Shown: piece by piece, positions 13,201 to 22,802 of the stretch
How positions within the stretch are numbered: the stretch's first letter is position 1
Layout: each line of letters starts with the position of its first letter
Assembly (NCBI GenBank): GCA_025345505.1
Contig: JANVCC010000185.1
Location: forward strand, 1,680,701 to 1,744,700
Direction of reading: 5' to 3'
Origin: Todiramphus chloris collaris
Lineage: Eukaryota; Chordata; Aves; Coraciiformes; Alcedinidae
Length of the DNA: 64,000 nt
Position numbers and translations under genes: made by a program
Notes under the pieces: generated by a model
Seen by the model: only the letters and a program-made list of their open reading frames with translations
Told to the model about the DNA's origin: nothing
Databases searched by the model: none

Positions 13201-16200
13201 GGGAAATGGGCGCAGGGAAGCTGGGCACAATGCCAGCGGCACCGAGGCTGCAGGTGCCCAGCAAGGGGACAGCAAACGGGAGAGGGACGTACGGAGAGCG
13301 GTGGGGTTTTGGTGCAGGCCTTGCCAAACCAGAACCACAGCAGAAGGCAGGCAGGGCTCCCTTTGGAACCCCAGTCCCTCCTGGTTCTCCCGCCCTTCCA
13401 GCAGGGTGGTTTAAGAAACCTGAACTGTGGGGCCTGTTTCTGCTGTCTGCCTTGGCGGGAGCGCGTCGGCCACCCCAGCTCTCCTCGTGCAGGGCTGTGG
13501 TGGCTGTGGGGAGCCTGGTGAACAGCCTGGTGAACAGCCTGGTGAACAGCCTGGTGAACAGGTCCCTGTACTGAGGGATGGGACACAAATGGGAGGCAGC
13601 TTTGCAGAACCCTGCAGCTGGATCCGTCAGAGCAGGCAGGCACGGCACCCAGCTTGTTCCCCTTTCAATTCTTTGTTGGTATTTCCAGCTCTCTAAAAAA
13701 TCTGTTAAGTTCATAAAGAGTATAAACCAATTAGTTACCCGCCTTTGCTGGGCGGACTGTTGGCTTTGTTACTGTTTGGGTGACCATGATACTAATTTCT
13801 TTTGTTGGTGTCTTAATTTAAAATATCCTTTACGCTCATGGGTTTGTTTTTCTGCAGATCGGCTGCTCCGAGGAGCAGTGTATGAACCAAGACTTTTAAA
13901 ACCAATCAAATAGAAGCTTTAATTTTGCTGTTAGCTGCCGCTGGGGCGCAGCGAGTGGAAGGAGTCGCAGGGCAGGGCTGCGTGCCGTTCAGCTGCAGCG
14001 GTTCCTGGTGATCCCTCCGGCCCGGGGAAAAGCCCATGCATCCAAATCCCACTTACTCTTCACCTTACTGTCTAAGAGGGACAAATTCCGTAATTCCCTG
14101 GAGGTGCTGTGTTGCTATTCTTTGAAAAGATAGATTAATAGGAAAAAAGAAGTCCTCCTTCAAATTTGGAAAGCCCTTTTTAGGAGCGTAAGGACAAGTC
14201 CGTACTACGCCGTTGCAGCACGATCTCCGTGATCGGGGGAAAAGCGACACAGTTAATAACATAAACAAATTAAATTTTCTCGTAAGCAAAATAGCCTTTA
14301 AAATTATTACAGAATTCTCCTTATTAATTCCCATATCCTGTACTCACATTTCCTGTATATATTTTTTTTCTATCTCAAGTACATTTAGGTGTCAATTAAA
14401 TTTGAAATATCTACATTTGTCAGCATTTCATTTTTGGCCAGTGTGATGTGCTGCTGATTTGTCCATGCATCCTGACACATGAAAAAAGCTCCCGAGATGC
14501 AGATCTTCCTCATTAAAAAAGAACCCCCCACTATCATAATGGTGCGCAGAGCCACGGAGCGCATCCCCGGCTTTACTGCGCCGTGTTTCTGACATGATAT
14601 TTAAAAAGGAACAGCCACGGCTGTCAGTACTGTCATATGCTGGTGCTAACCGAAGACATGTTAAACTAAACATTAGAAAGAGATCAGCAAGTCATCTGCA
14701 TGGTAACTCCGCGAAGAGATTAGGGAGGCAGGAGCTGGTGCAGTCATGTGGAGATGATGAGGGTTGTAGCTGTGACGGACACATCCTTTTTTCCCTGGCA
14801 GACTGCGGCGGTGCTGCCGTGCAGCCGGGCTCGCTGTGACCTGCCTTTCAGAGACAGCTCTTTGTGTGTGAAATGCTAGCAAGTGGTGGGTGGCAGACGG
14901 CAGGAGAGTTCCCCAATTGGGTTAATGAGGGAAGAGGCACTTTTTTTGGATTCTACTGCCTCAAGCCGATAAAAAATTTAAACTTGGACAATTTTAGATT
15001 GTTCCTCCCTTATCCTGGACCAAAATCTCTTACGGAGCACACCAACCGTGAAAGTGAAGTGCTTTCTTTTTTGTAATTAGGAGATTCACTTTCATTTACA
15101 GGGTTTTGCAACAGCCGCGGACCCGCTGCACGTTGACTTGCTACACAGTGAATCTTACTCACGCTGAGCTGCGCTGAAGTGCAGCTGATGATCGAGCCGA
15201 GGTCCGGTCTCATTTCTTCATAGTTTGTCCCAGGTTTATTTATTGCCTGCACATGGACACAGAGCAGTTGAATTCGGTGTAGTCTGAAGGCAAACAAAAG
15301 GTAGCAGAGGCGGTTGCTTTAAGGGCCACTGCTCCAACATGTGTGCTTTGCTCAGTCCCCAAACACCCAGTGGAAATTCAGTGTTGCTCTGGGTTTCTGG
15401 AAATAATTTTAGTTTTTCTGGAATAGCGTTAAATGGTAATTTACCTTCCCAAGAGAACAAGATGTGTGTATTAGTCCAAAAAAGAAATATTTTTATAGTA
15501 TCTTTGGTAAGTGATCTATTTTAGGTGGAGCCTTTTGTTAGTGTAAATTGATGTTTTCGGATAATAGCCACTCGCTAGGAAAAAAAAAAGAGAGAGTGAA
15601 AAGAAAGTTTATCAAATGAAGATTTTTGGTGAGGGGCCTCATTTGGAGAGCTAGAAGCAATGTTTGCTTTTATGATCCTAGTGATTTCCATCATTCCAGT
15701 GATATGGGGAAGAAAAGAGAGACCTGTAAATGAGGCTCTCTAGCAACACCCATCGGTGCCTGCGGTTTGGTCCAGGAGACACGTAAAGGTGGCTTACGAC
15801 GCTGTCGAAACGGGGCTGTCTCGGGTGTTGGTAACTTCCCTCAAGCACACTGCGATACGCCAGAACGCAGCTGGGATGGGGAGAATAAAGAACTGCTAAG
15901 AATTGAGCCTGTGTTTTACTCTAAGTGTTTTGGTGGCTCTACACAACGTTGTCCTCGAGTTTTAGGAGGTTGAAAAGCACTGGGCTGTGGTGCAGAGGCT
16001 TCTGATTAATACTGGGAAATCCTGATGTGCTTTTACTGCTTTCAGTTACTTGTGAAGCATTTGTCTTGTTTAATTTGTGAGATGAGATTTTTTTATTTTT
16101 ATAAGTTCTGCTATCCAGAGCTTCAGAGAGGAAGGAACAGTGGCCCTTGCTTTGTATTTTGCTAAAGATTAGGGTATTTTAGCATTACAGAAGAGGGGTT

Positions 16201-19200
16201 ATTTGCTATTAATGTCTTTGTACACTTCAACCTCTTTGTTCCAGTGTATTTCTGCTGAATCACCCTGCTCCTGTTCCCTTTCCCTCCTCCTGAAGCTGAT
16301 TTAATTCTTTAAAGCAGTGATAGCCACTTCTGAAACCTTCCACTTTATGCAGAGTAATTTACTGGGATTTTGGTTAAAAAGAAGCAACCGATAGTTACAA
16401 TAAATAATGGGAAAATCAGACATTCAGCAATCTTTAAATGCTTTTACCCCCCAAGCAGTGTCCGTTTCCCAGACCTGTATTGGCAGGCGCAGTTAGCTTT
16501 ACATTCACTAAAAATTAAGGTATTGTGCTAGTGGAGAGAAGGTGGGGTTCTGTCTTGGCTGCTTTGGCAGCGTGGGTGCGATCGCACGTCTCGGTGCCCT
16601 GCCTGACCAGGTGGCTCCTTGGATGTTTTTAGAGGAGCTGTATTTTCTGCCTGAGGAGCAGAGCTCAGCACTGGCCTGGCGAGCGCTCTGCAGTGGCTCT
16701 CAGTCGTGTTCAGACGTGATTTAGAGCCCGTGAATCACTCGGTTTGTCTCTCCTCTGGAGCTTTGATTGTGACAACTTGATAACTTCCTTTTCTCTTCCT
16801 GTTTCCCTCAGCCTTGTAAAGCCCATGCGACACTATACGGTCTTCCTCTCTGAGGACTCTTCTGATGATGAATTTCAGCAGGAAGAGGATCCTGTCTCTG
16901 GCTTCTCTGAAAACTTTTTCTTCTCTGCTCCTTTTGAATGGTCTATCCTTTATTCTTTCATTGTATTGATTCGCTCTTCGAATGACGGGGTTTGCATCGG
17001 TCAGGGTGCCTGCTCCTGTACTTGGAATTTTGGAAATGCCCTGCAGTCTGTTTGGCACTTGGTGAATGTGCAGCGTTTCTCCTGCTCGTTTGGTTTGGTG
17101 CTCAGCAGCATGCAAAGCGCGCTCCTGCATGAACTCTGTGCAGCAAGGCACCGCTTACGGTTTCACATCGACTCCAGCTCTGTGGGGTGTAACCCTTCCA
17201 CTTGCCCTTTGTTCCAACACGCTGCCTGTGCTCCTGTCCAAGCCTTCTGCCCTCCTTCCTGCAGTGCTGGCTGTGCTGTTGGATTGTCTGTGAGCCTTGT
17301 TTCGGTGCGGTTACCGGCTTGTTCCCAGCCTCTCTGTTCCATCGAGTGCCACGTCCTCCGGGACTGTGCGGAGTCACCCTGCAGATGTCCTCCGAGGGGG
17401 CTGAGTACAACCTGACCTGAAACTGCACAAGAAACAGGAAGCAGTTTGTTGGGTTTACTCACTGTGTTATTTGTATCCAGCTTTTTCATTTATAAATTGT
17501 TGTAAATTCCCAAACCTCTGTAACTTGGTCCTGCCTGGTTTTGAAACACGTTGGAGCTGAGAGAGCCGTGCGTGCCAGCGCTGGCTGCAGGATCCTGCCA
17601 CCTGCCCCAGATACCCGGGTCAGAGGACCGGGCAGTGCCTGTCGGCTCCTGTGCACCCAGATGGGCTTCCCAGGTCCCGAGCGTATCCTCCTGAGCTGAG
17701 TGCAGGGCCGTCAGCAGCGGGTGCAGGCGGGCTCAGCTGGACCAAATACCACATTTTGGAGCATGCCAACCCCGGAGGGCAATCTTGAGCTAAGGCCTCA
17801 CTGAAGATCATCCAGAGGATTCGTTCTTTCCTAACCTCACCTGCTTGAGGATTTCTAGGGGCAGAAAAGGAGATAAATTGCACAGGATTATTCATTCTTT
17901 TAAGAAATGGAGTTACTGGTTGAGCAGAGCCTGTAGGAAGAGGTGCTGCTTCACACATCTGCATGATGCCAGACCTGGGCAGTTCAGGGTGCTGGGAGGT
18001 GGATGCCCAGTCACATCCCAGCAGCTGGGCCTGCCGGACGCAGTTGTGTTAGACTGGGCTGCAGAAGGAGGCTGCCAGTTTGGCAGTGGAGTCCCCATCA
18101 CTCATCTTCACGGTGTGATGCAGAAGGCAGGTTCAGAGGGTTTGGTGTGTTTTGCAGCGTGAACTAATGCCTAGCAGAGAGGCACACACTGAGATGCTAA
18201 AGGCAGGGCCGAGATTTGCAAGATCACCCTCTCCCAAGGACGTGCACCATCAGCTCTCTGTCGTGTCCTGCATTAGTACATCCTTGTGCGGCCAGCGGAG
18301 TGCTGCTGCTGGGCTGTCGATGGGTGGAAGGGAGATAATGTGTTACCATAAAATATGGAAAGAGGAGGAGGGTTCTTCCATAGTATCTGTTTCTGCAGGT
18401 CTCACAAATATTTTCTTTTAATTGAAGCAGTGTTTAAATGCCAGAGTAAAACTGGCTGCCAGTCAAGTGCCAATCACCAGCGATGTGCGTGGCACTTCTT
18501 GGTATTAATTGGATGCGCATTATGCCGCTGTGCTCTGTACACAGCACCAGTATGCAAATCTGCTGGTGCTCATTTTTTTGCTGAGGTATGTGCAAGAAAA
18601 GCATCCTGCTAACTCGGCCTTGGCTGTAAATGTAAAATAGGTGTCTCCATAATGGATTGTGTTGTTTCTTGATAAGATGACACCAATGTAATCATTGGAA
18701 CTCTGCACAGTGTTCCCAATTATTGCAGGAAAACACTGAATTATGTCCTGTGCTGAGTTAGCTTGAAGCAAGAGAATGTAAGTGCATGCAAAAGAGAGGG
18801 CTCCTGGCAGCGCTGGCTCTGCCGGCGCGTGTGAAAGCACCCGGGCCAGGAGCAGCGAGCGGCCTGCCTGAGGGCATGGCCAGGCTGTGCCAAAGGGCAG
18901 AGCTGGGTCCAGTTCCTGCTGCTCCCAGAGTGCCCTTGGCAGCCCGTCTGTCACCGCACGGTCCCGCCTTTCCTCCCAGTGCCTCCAACCCAAGCCACCT
19001 CTGTGTGTCCTCCTGCCCGTCGTGTCTCTGCTCACACGCCTGCTGTTCACAGGGCACTCTGAGCTGTCTTTGCCCCCCAAAGGCTCCCTGGTAAAGCCAC
19101 CCAGCTCCTTAGTAAATGCTTGTTCAAACCAGTAATTTGCATGACCGTTGTTTGCAATGCGATTTTTGTTTCTCTCCCAGGCCTCAGCCGTACCGGGCCC

Positions 19201-22200
19201 TGAAGGAATCCGATAGCGCTGACGGGGAGGAGGCCATCAGCCCGGAAAAACCAAAGGAGCCTCTGTCTCCGAGCCCTCTGCTCTCCAGCAAGGCCACTGA
19301 AATCAACCTCCTTGAAGACATTTTCCCTAGCTTAGAAGTAGATGCACAGCCTCAGCCTCTCAGCCAAGCTAAGAGCCTGGAAGACCTGCGGACTCCCAAA
19401 GAGGAGGGCGATCAGCGCTGCACGTTTGATTACCAGGTCTGGTCGGGCTTTCGCGGCAGGGTTTGCTCAGGCTGGTGCTGGCTGCCTTTCATAAGAGTGG
19501 GTAGATGTGTCCATTCTCCAGGCATTTGCTCATGCATGTCAAAGTTCCTTTCTGAATTAAGAAATTACTGGAGTGGGACTCAGTTATAAGACAGTAACTT
19601 TTTCCACTCAGACTACAGCCTTTCCTTGTAAAGGAGCAGGTATTTGCCCTGTTCCTCAGGATCTGTTTAATCCATTTGGCTGTCACACAGAGTTATCTTT
19701 GAAGCTGATGCTCAGCCGTGAGAATGACTCCTGGGAATTTTCAAGTCCATTCCAAACTGCACATTTTTTAGCAACCTTCTTTAACCTGGCCGTTCTGGTC
19801 TAGGCAGTACTTGAACAATCTAGATTGGAGAAGATTCTTTATGAAGAGCTTCACTCAGTGTATGCAGCCCAGAAAGTGCCAGACTAAAGCAGACTCTGAG
19901 ATCTTCATGTGACTTAGAAGAAAATAATGTCATTTCTACCTCATAATATTATTTAGTGTTATATCCAGATATTTCACTTGACAACTTTTTCCATACAGCA
20001 ATGAAGGCTTCTCAATTTCTGTACCTTAGGTACAGGTACATGCTTCTTACTTGGCCAACAAGAGTGTGTCACAGGGGAACTGCACAGTCCTGCTTTTGCT
20101 TTCCTCTCTGTCTCTCTAGCCCATGTGCTGTTGTCCTTCTCCAGAGCTCACAGTCTGTGGACAGATGCTCTTCCACTCGTGATCATCTAATCCAAACTCC
20201 CCACCATGGGCAGGGAAGCCTCTCAACTAGACCAGGCTGCTCAAGGCCTCATCCAACCTGGCCTTGAGCACCTCCAGCGAGGGGCATCCACAGCCTCTCT
20301 GGGCAATCGATTCCAGACTCTCACCACCCTCATACTGAAGAACTTTTTCCTAAGATCCAATCTAAACTTATTTTCCCTCAGTTTAAAACCATTTCCCCTC
20401 GTCCTATCATTGGTCACTCTTGTGAAGATCCCTCTCCAGCCTTCCTGTAGGATCCCTTCAGGTATTGGAAGGCAGTTATAAGGTCCCCCCAGAGTCTTCT
20501 CTTCTCCAGGCTGAACAATCCCAGCTCCCTCAGCCTGTCCTCAGAGCAGAGGTGCTCCAGCCCCTGAATCATCTTTGTGGCCTCCTCTGGACTCATCCCA
20601 ACAGATCTACATCCCTCTTATGGTAGGGACACCAGAACCGGATGCAGTATTCGAGGTGGGGTCTCACAAGAGCAGAGTAAAGGGGGAGAATTGCCTCTCT
20701 TGATCTGCTGGCCACATTCCTCTTGATGCATCCTAGGACATGGTTGGCCTCCTGAGCCACGAGCACACTGCCCTTCCCTTCCCTCCAGTGAGCCCAGCGC
20801 ACCACACAACTTGGTGTTGTCAGCAAATTTGCTGAGGGTGCACTCGATGCCGTTGTCCATGTCACTGACAAAGATGCTGAACAGCACTGGACCCAGAACA
20901 GATCCCTGTGGAACTCCTCTTATCACTGGTCTCCATCTGGACATCAAGCCATTGAGCACAACTCTTTGAGTGCGACCTTCTAGGCAGTTCCTTATCCACT
21001 GAGTGGGCCATCCATCAAGTCCATGTCTCTCCTTCTTAGAGACAAGGATGTCACCACTTTGCACAAGTCCAGGTAGATCACCTCATTGCTCTGATGTGAT
21101 GTGAGGAGACCAGTAGAAGTTAACTTTTCTTTTAATGCTTCCTTGCAGAGAATGGATCTTGGTGTGTCTGAGAGGAACAGGATTGTGCCAACCATGAAGC
21201 TGTCTCACCCTTACAACAAGCTGTGGAGTATGGGTCATGATGACATGGCCATTCCTACCAAGTACTCCCAGAGCTCGCCGGAAAGGCCCTTGACTGCACT
21301 TGGCAACATGCCACCGATCACAAGGAGACCCCGGAGCAGAGACAGCATTTTGACTCCTGCAGAAAAGGATGAATCGAGTCCTGCCATCCAAGGGAACATC
21401 ACCATTCCTAGGCCACAGGGAAGAAAGACTCCTGAACTGGGCATAGTGCCACCACCACCAGCACCCAGGGCTTCCAAGCATCAGAGTCCAGCTGGGCCGA
21501 CAGAAATCCTCAGTACCCACACTGCAGGCCGTAGCCACGTGGTTTCAGATCTCATCCCAGAGCCCTTTGGAGCTGGGAGTGTGTCCTTAGACACTGAAAT
21601 CCAACAGTCTGGAAATTACTCCTCTCATCCATCTCAGCTTTTGTCCAGTGCTACCAGCACTGCTGAGATGCTGCAGCCTGTCAAAGTTAAGGCAGATAAT
21701 GCAGGTAACGAAAGCGACTACCTTCTGAACCTCCTGGACCCGCTGAAAACAGCCAGCTGGCAAAGCACTGGCCCACAGCAAGGTCCCCACAGCCTGCAGA
21801 GCTCAGCCACAGCACCTTCAGCAGCTGGCTTTGGCTCGGTGGCAGGTGACTTTGTGCCTCCTCCAGCTGCACCATTTGTCCAGCCACTTGGTTACCCCTC
21901 CCCAGCACCTCCACCGTTTCTACAGCCGTCTCCTAATCCATTTACACAAACAGTGCCAGGAGCCCTTTCAGCGTCTCTAGTGAGACCCCCGAGGGGCTCT
22001 TTCACCCCCTCTTTAGGTCACGCTTATAGCTCTAGTTTCATAACACCCAGTTCTACCTTCTACCCACCACAAAGACCTCAGCCAAACATTTCAACACTGT
22101 CCATGCCAAACTTGTTCAGCCAGGCTCCAGCTGTGCCACCCGCTGGCTCCCTGCTGCTGCAGGGCCACAGCCCTTCTCCAGCGAGCTCTCTGCAGCCAGC

Positions 22201-22471
22201 GTGTTTAACTGGTCCTTCTAAAACCAGAACATTACGGGTGGGCCAGTCCAGCACAAAGGTAGATCCCAAACAAGCGCTAGATCTCCTCTCTAATGAACCC
22301 CCTTTGATCCCTGCCAGGCCACCTAAGGGCTTAGAGTCTGTATTACTGTCCTCAAAGCCTGAGGAGACAAAAGATCCATTTGAGGATTTGTTAAAAAAGA
22401 CAAAGCAAGATGTGTCACTCACACCAGGTAAGGTCGAACAGCTCCGAAAGCGATGGGAAACCTTCGAGTAA
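4191..22471 (+). CDS. DENND1A: DENND1A (connecdenn 1), C-terminal part, five exons
   Basis: DENND1A is a guanine nucleotide exchange factor for Rab35 acting at clathrin-coated pits and early endosomes. Its N-terminal DENN module is off the left edge; the window holds the last 618 residues. The exons 4191-4250, 8628-8716, 16812-16940, 19181-19436 and 21149-22471 join without a phase break. The tail is recognised by strong likeness to the vertebrate protein: the [14 protein letters not shown] segment, SAPFEW/PQPYR across an exon junction, [42 protein letters not shown] and the ending [12 protein letters not shown]. Visible short motifs include proline-rich SH3 ligands ([14 protein letters not shown]), clathrin-box-like LLEDIF and LLDPL, an NPF and a DPFEDLL. 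The gene converges on CRB2, as in human. The first two downstream donors are weak GTCT forms, described separately. Confidence 0.95.
6807..6922. repeat. Polypyrimidine (CT-rich) tract
   Basis: About 115 bases almost wholly of C and T on the + strand, with many CTCTCT and TTTCTC runs, inside a DENND1A intron. Such tracts can form triplex structures or act as decoy polypyrimidine signals for splicing. Nothing indicates coding use. Confidence 0.8.
6925..7140. promoter_or_regulatory. Candidate conserved intronic element
   Basis: This AT-balanced block contains a TAATTAG homeodomain core, an ATCGAT, a forkhead-like TTTGTTTGTTGGCA that also carries an NF1 half site, and TGACAG (Meis/TGIF type). 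The density of such sites next to simple repeats resembles vertebrate conserved non-coding elements. This is inference from composition only; conservation could not be tested. Confidence 0.3.
7447..7520. repeat. A/C-rich simple tract
   Basis: A stretch built nearly entirely of A and C on the + strand, with short AAT, CCAA and AAAAC reiterations. It lies in a DENND1A intron and looks like degenerate simple sequence. Confidence 0.75.
8628..8716 (+). CDS. DENND1A: DENND1A exon, second proline/basic segment
   Basis: This 89-base exon follows the acceptor gtctgtaatag and ends at a strong donor GTAAGT. It enters in phase 0 and leaves two bases of a codon that the next exon completes as histidine. 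It reads [12 protein letters not shown] followed by [18 protein letters not shown]-like sequence, which matches vertebrate DENND1A. The acceptor's pyrimidine tract is poor, so this exon may be subject to skipping; because of its length, skipping would shift the frame. Confidence 0.88.
10741..10990. promoter_or_regulatory. Candidate conserved intronic element
   Basis: An AT-rich block with GATAAG, ATGCTAG, TTATTTGAC, repeated TAAT-type homeodomain cores, CAGCTG and CAATTGACAATGG (SOX-like). Composition resembles a vertebrate developmental enhancer. Support is motif density only. Confidence 0.28.
12900..13650. other. GC-rich intronic island
   Basis: About 750 bases distinctly richer in G and C than the surrounding intron. 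Because stop codons are rare in such sequence, long open frames run on both strands (up to 283 codons on the - strand). They show no domain, no splice signals fitting DENND1A, and low-complexity composition, so I do not call a gene. It contains the 12-bp minisatellite at 13514-13561. Confidence 0.5.
13514..13561. repeat. 12-bp minisatellite, four perfect copies
   Basis: The unit CCTGGTGAACAG is repeated four times without change. The absence of mismatches suggests recent expansion, so copy number may vary between individuals. Confidence 0.95.
14060..14440. promoter_or_regulatory. Candidate conserved intronic element
   Basis: An AT-rich block with several homeodomain-type cores (GATTAATAGG, TTATTAATTCCC, GTTAATAAC) directly beside the GC-rich island. 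It may be a conserved non-coding element. This is inference from motif density. Confidence 0.27.
16812..16940 (+). CDS. DENND1A: DENND1A exon with acidic SEDSSDDE segment
   Basis: This 129-base exon follows a strong acceptor (tgtttccctcag). Its first base completes the split codon from 8716, and its last two bases (TG) complete tryptophan with the G at 19181, giving SAPFEW-PQPYR as in human. It reads [20 protein letters not shown], then an acidic stretch and [10 protein letters not shown]. The donor is GTCTAT, a weak match. If it is not used, the same frame stays open for about 158 further codons to a stop at 17413-17415. Confidence 0.93.
16941..19180 (+). other. DENND1A: DENND1A intron with open read-through frame
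   Basis: The first 475 bases continue the upstream exon's frame without a stop and are rich in cysteine codons. The rest holds no supported exon. A possible conserved block lies at 18640-18790. No AATAAA was seen shortly after the read-through stop. Confidence 0.7.
18640..18790. promoter_or_regulatory. Candidate conserved intronic element
   Basis: A block with ATAATGGATTG, TTGTTTCTTGATAAG, TGACACC, ATGTAATCATTGG (homeodomain plus SOX-like) and CAATTATTGC. The motif mix resembles a developmental enhancer. No conservation data were available. Confidence 0.27.
19181..19436 (+). CDS. DENND1A: DENND1A exon with clathrin-box-like LLEDIF
   Basis: This 256-base exon follows acceptor tttctctcccag. 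Its first base finishes the tryptophan codon and it ends in phase 0 at TTTGATTACCAG. It encodes [18 protein letters not shown], a serine/proline-rich part, [16 protein letters not shown] and [13 protein letters not shown], matching the human protein closely. The LLEDIF piece fits a clathrin-box type motif. The donor GTCTGG is weak; retention of the intron would add about 51 residues before a stop. Confidence 0.94.
19437..21148 (+). other. DENND1A: DENND1A last intron, carrying a CR1 LINE
   Basis: The intron contains an antisense CR1 fragment over roughly 20178-21110, leaving about 40 bases of unique sequence with a T-rich tract before the last-exon acceptor. No other feature is seen between 19437 and 20177. 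Confidence 0.8.
20178..21110 (-). mobile_element. CR1 LINE, 5'-truncated, antisense to DENND1A
   Basis: The - strand encodes the C-terminal part of a CR1 reverse transcriptase: [26 protein letters not shown] (the conserved RT block), [20 protein letters not shown] (the FADDTKL active-site block with the second aspartate changed to asparagine), then the CR1 3' region. Read on the + strand, the left end gives the usual reversed CR1 3' text (gatcatctaatccaaactcc, aggctgctcaaggcctcatc). The last bases with the octamer repeat are missing. The frame is interrupted and an active-site residue is altered, so the copy is dead. CR1 is the dominant LINE in birds and reptiles. The end points are approximate. 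Confidence 0.93.
21149..22471 (+). CDS. DENND1A: DENND1A last coding exon
   Basis: This large exon begins after acceptor cttccttgcag in phase 0 with [11 protein letters not shown] and runs 440 codons to a TAA at 22469-22471. It is a proline/serine-rich disordered tail. Conserved pieces are [48 protein letters not shown] (clathrin-box-like, near 21726-21745), an NPF (near 21934), [19 protein letters not shown] and [15 protein letters not shown] (DPF, the AP-2 ear ligand, near 22373). The end [12 protein letters not shown] is nearly the same as in human. Between these islands the sequence is diverged and repeat-poor, as usual for this tail. Confidence 0.96.
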   Translation, partial: RMDLGVSERNRIVPTMKLSHPYNKLWSMGHDDMAIPTKYSQSSPERPLTALGNMPPITRRPRSRDSILTPAEKDESSPAIQGNITIPRPQGRKTPELGIVPPPPAPRASKHQSPAGPTEILSTHTAGRSHVVSDLIPEPFGAGSVSLDTEIQQSGNYSSHPSQLLSSATSTAEMLQPVKVKADNAGNESDYLLNLLDPLKTASWQSTGPQQGPHSLQSSATAPSAAGFGSVAGDFVPPPAAPFVQPLGYPSPAPPPFLQPSPNPFTQTVPGALSASLVRPPRGSFTPSLGHAYSSSFITPSSTFYPPQRPQPNISTLSMPNLFSQAPAVPPAGSLLLQGHSPSPASSLQPACLTGPSKTRTLRVGQSSTKVDPKQALDLLSNEPPLIPARPPKGLESVLLSSKPEETKDPFEDLLKKTKQDVSLTPGKVEQLRKRWETFE

Positions 22472-22766
22472 TGCTCCCAACGGCCTTTTGATGTCCCTTG
22501 GGCATTGACAGAGGGGTTTTCCCTTTTTTTGAGCCAGCATAAAACCAAGCATTTCTTTTCTGGAAGGCTGAGCCAGGACAGCTGCAGGACCATCACCGTG
22601 CTGCAATTCACACACGAGTGCTTTTTGCCCAGATTTCAGAGTCCCCACATTGTCCCGGTCCCTCCACCTCTTCCCCACTCTCTACCACTGACAACCCCCA
22701 GGACTCCTGCACTGACCGAGGCGTGAGGGTAGCTGGGTTGGGTTGGGTGGCTTTCCACACAGACCT

Positions 22767-22802
22767 TTTCAGATGGTATTTCAGGTGGTATTTCAGATGG
22801 TA
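22767..22802. repeat. 12-bp tandem repeat, three copies
   Basis: The unit TTTCAGRTGGTA occurs three times in a row. The middle copy has G where the outer two have A. It lies in the DENND1A 3' UTR. Confidence 0.9.

Larger units (their letters stand above)
8717..16811 (+). other. DENND1A: DENND1A intron, 8.1 kb
   Basis: No supported exon. It contains two candidate conserved elements (10741-10990 and 14060-14440) and a GC-rich island with a minisatellite (about 12900-13650), listed separately. The remainder is ordinary unique intronic sequence as far as can be seen. Confidence 0.75.

Noticed and set aside
12863-13714. 283-codon open frame on the - strand
   Set aside because: It lies in a GC-rich block where stops are rare, has an equally open frame on the other strand, includes minisatellite-derived repeats and shows no recognisable domain.
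16744-17415. Independent 223-codon gene
   Set aside because: Its middle is the DENND1A exon 16812-16940; the rest is intron on either side. It is treated as possible read-through only.
20618-21195. Reverse-transcriptase-like gene
   Set aside because: It is the C-terminal remnant of a truncated CR1 LINE with interrupted frame and a changed active-site residue, not a host gene.
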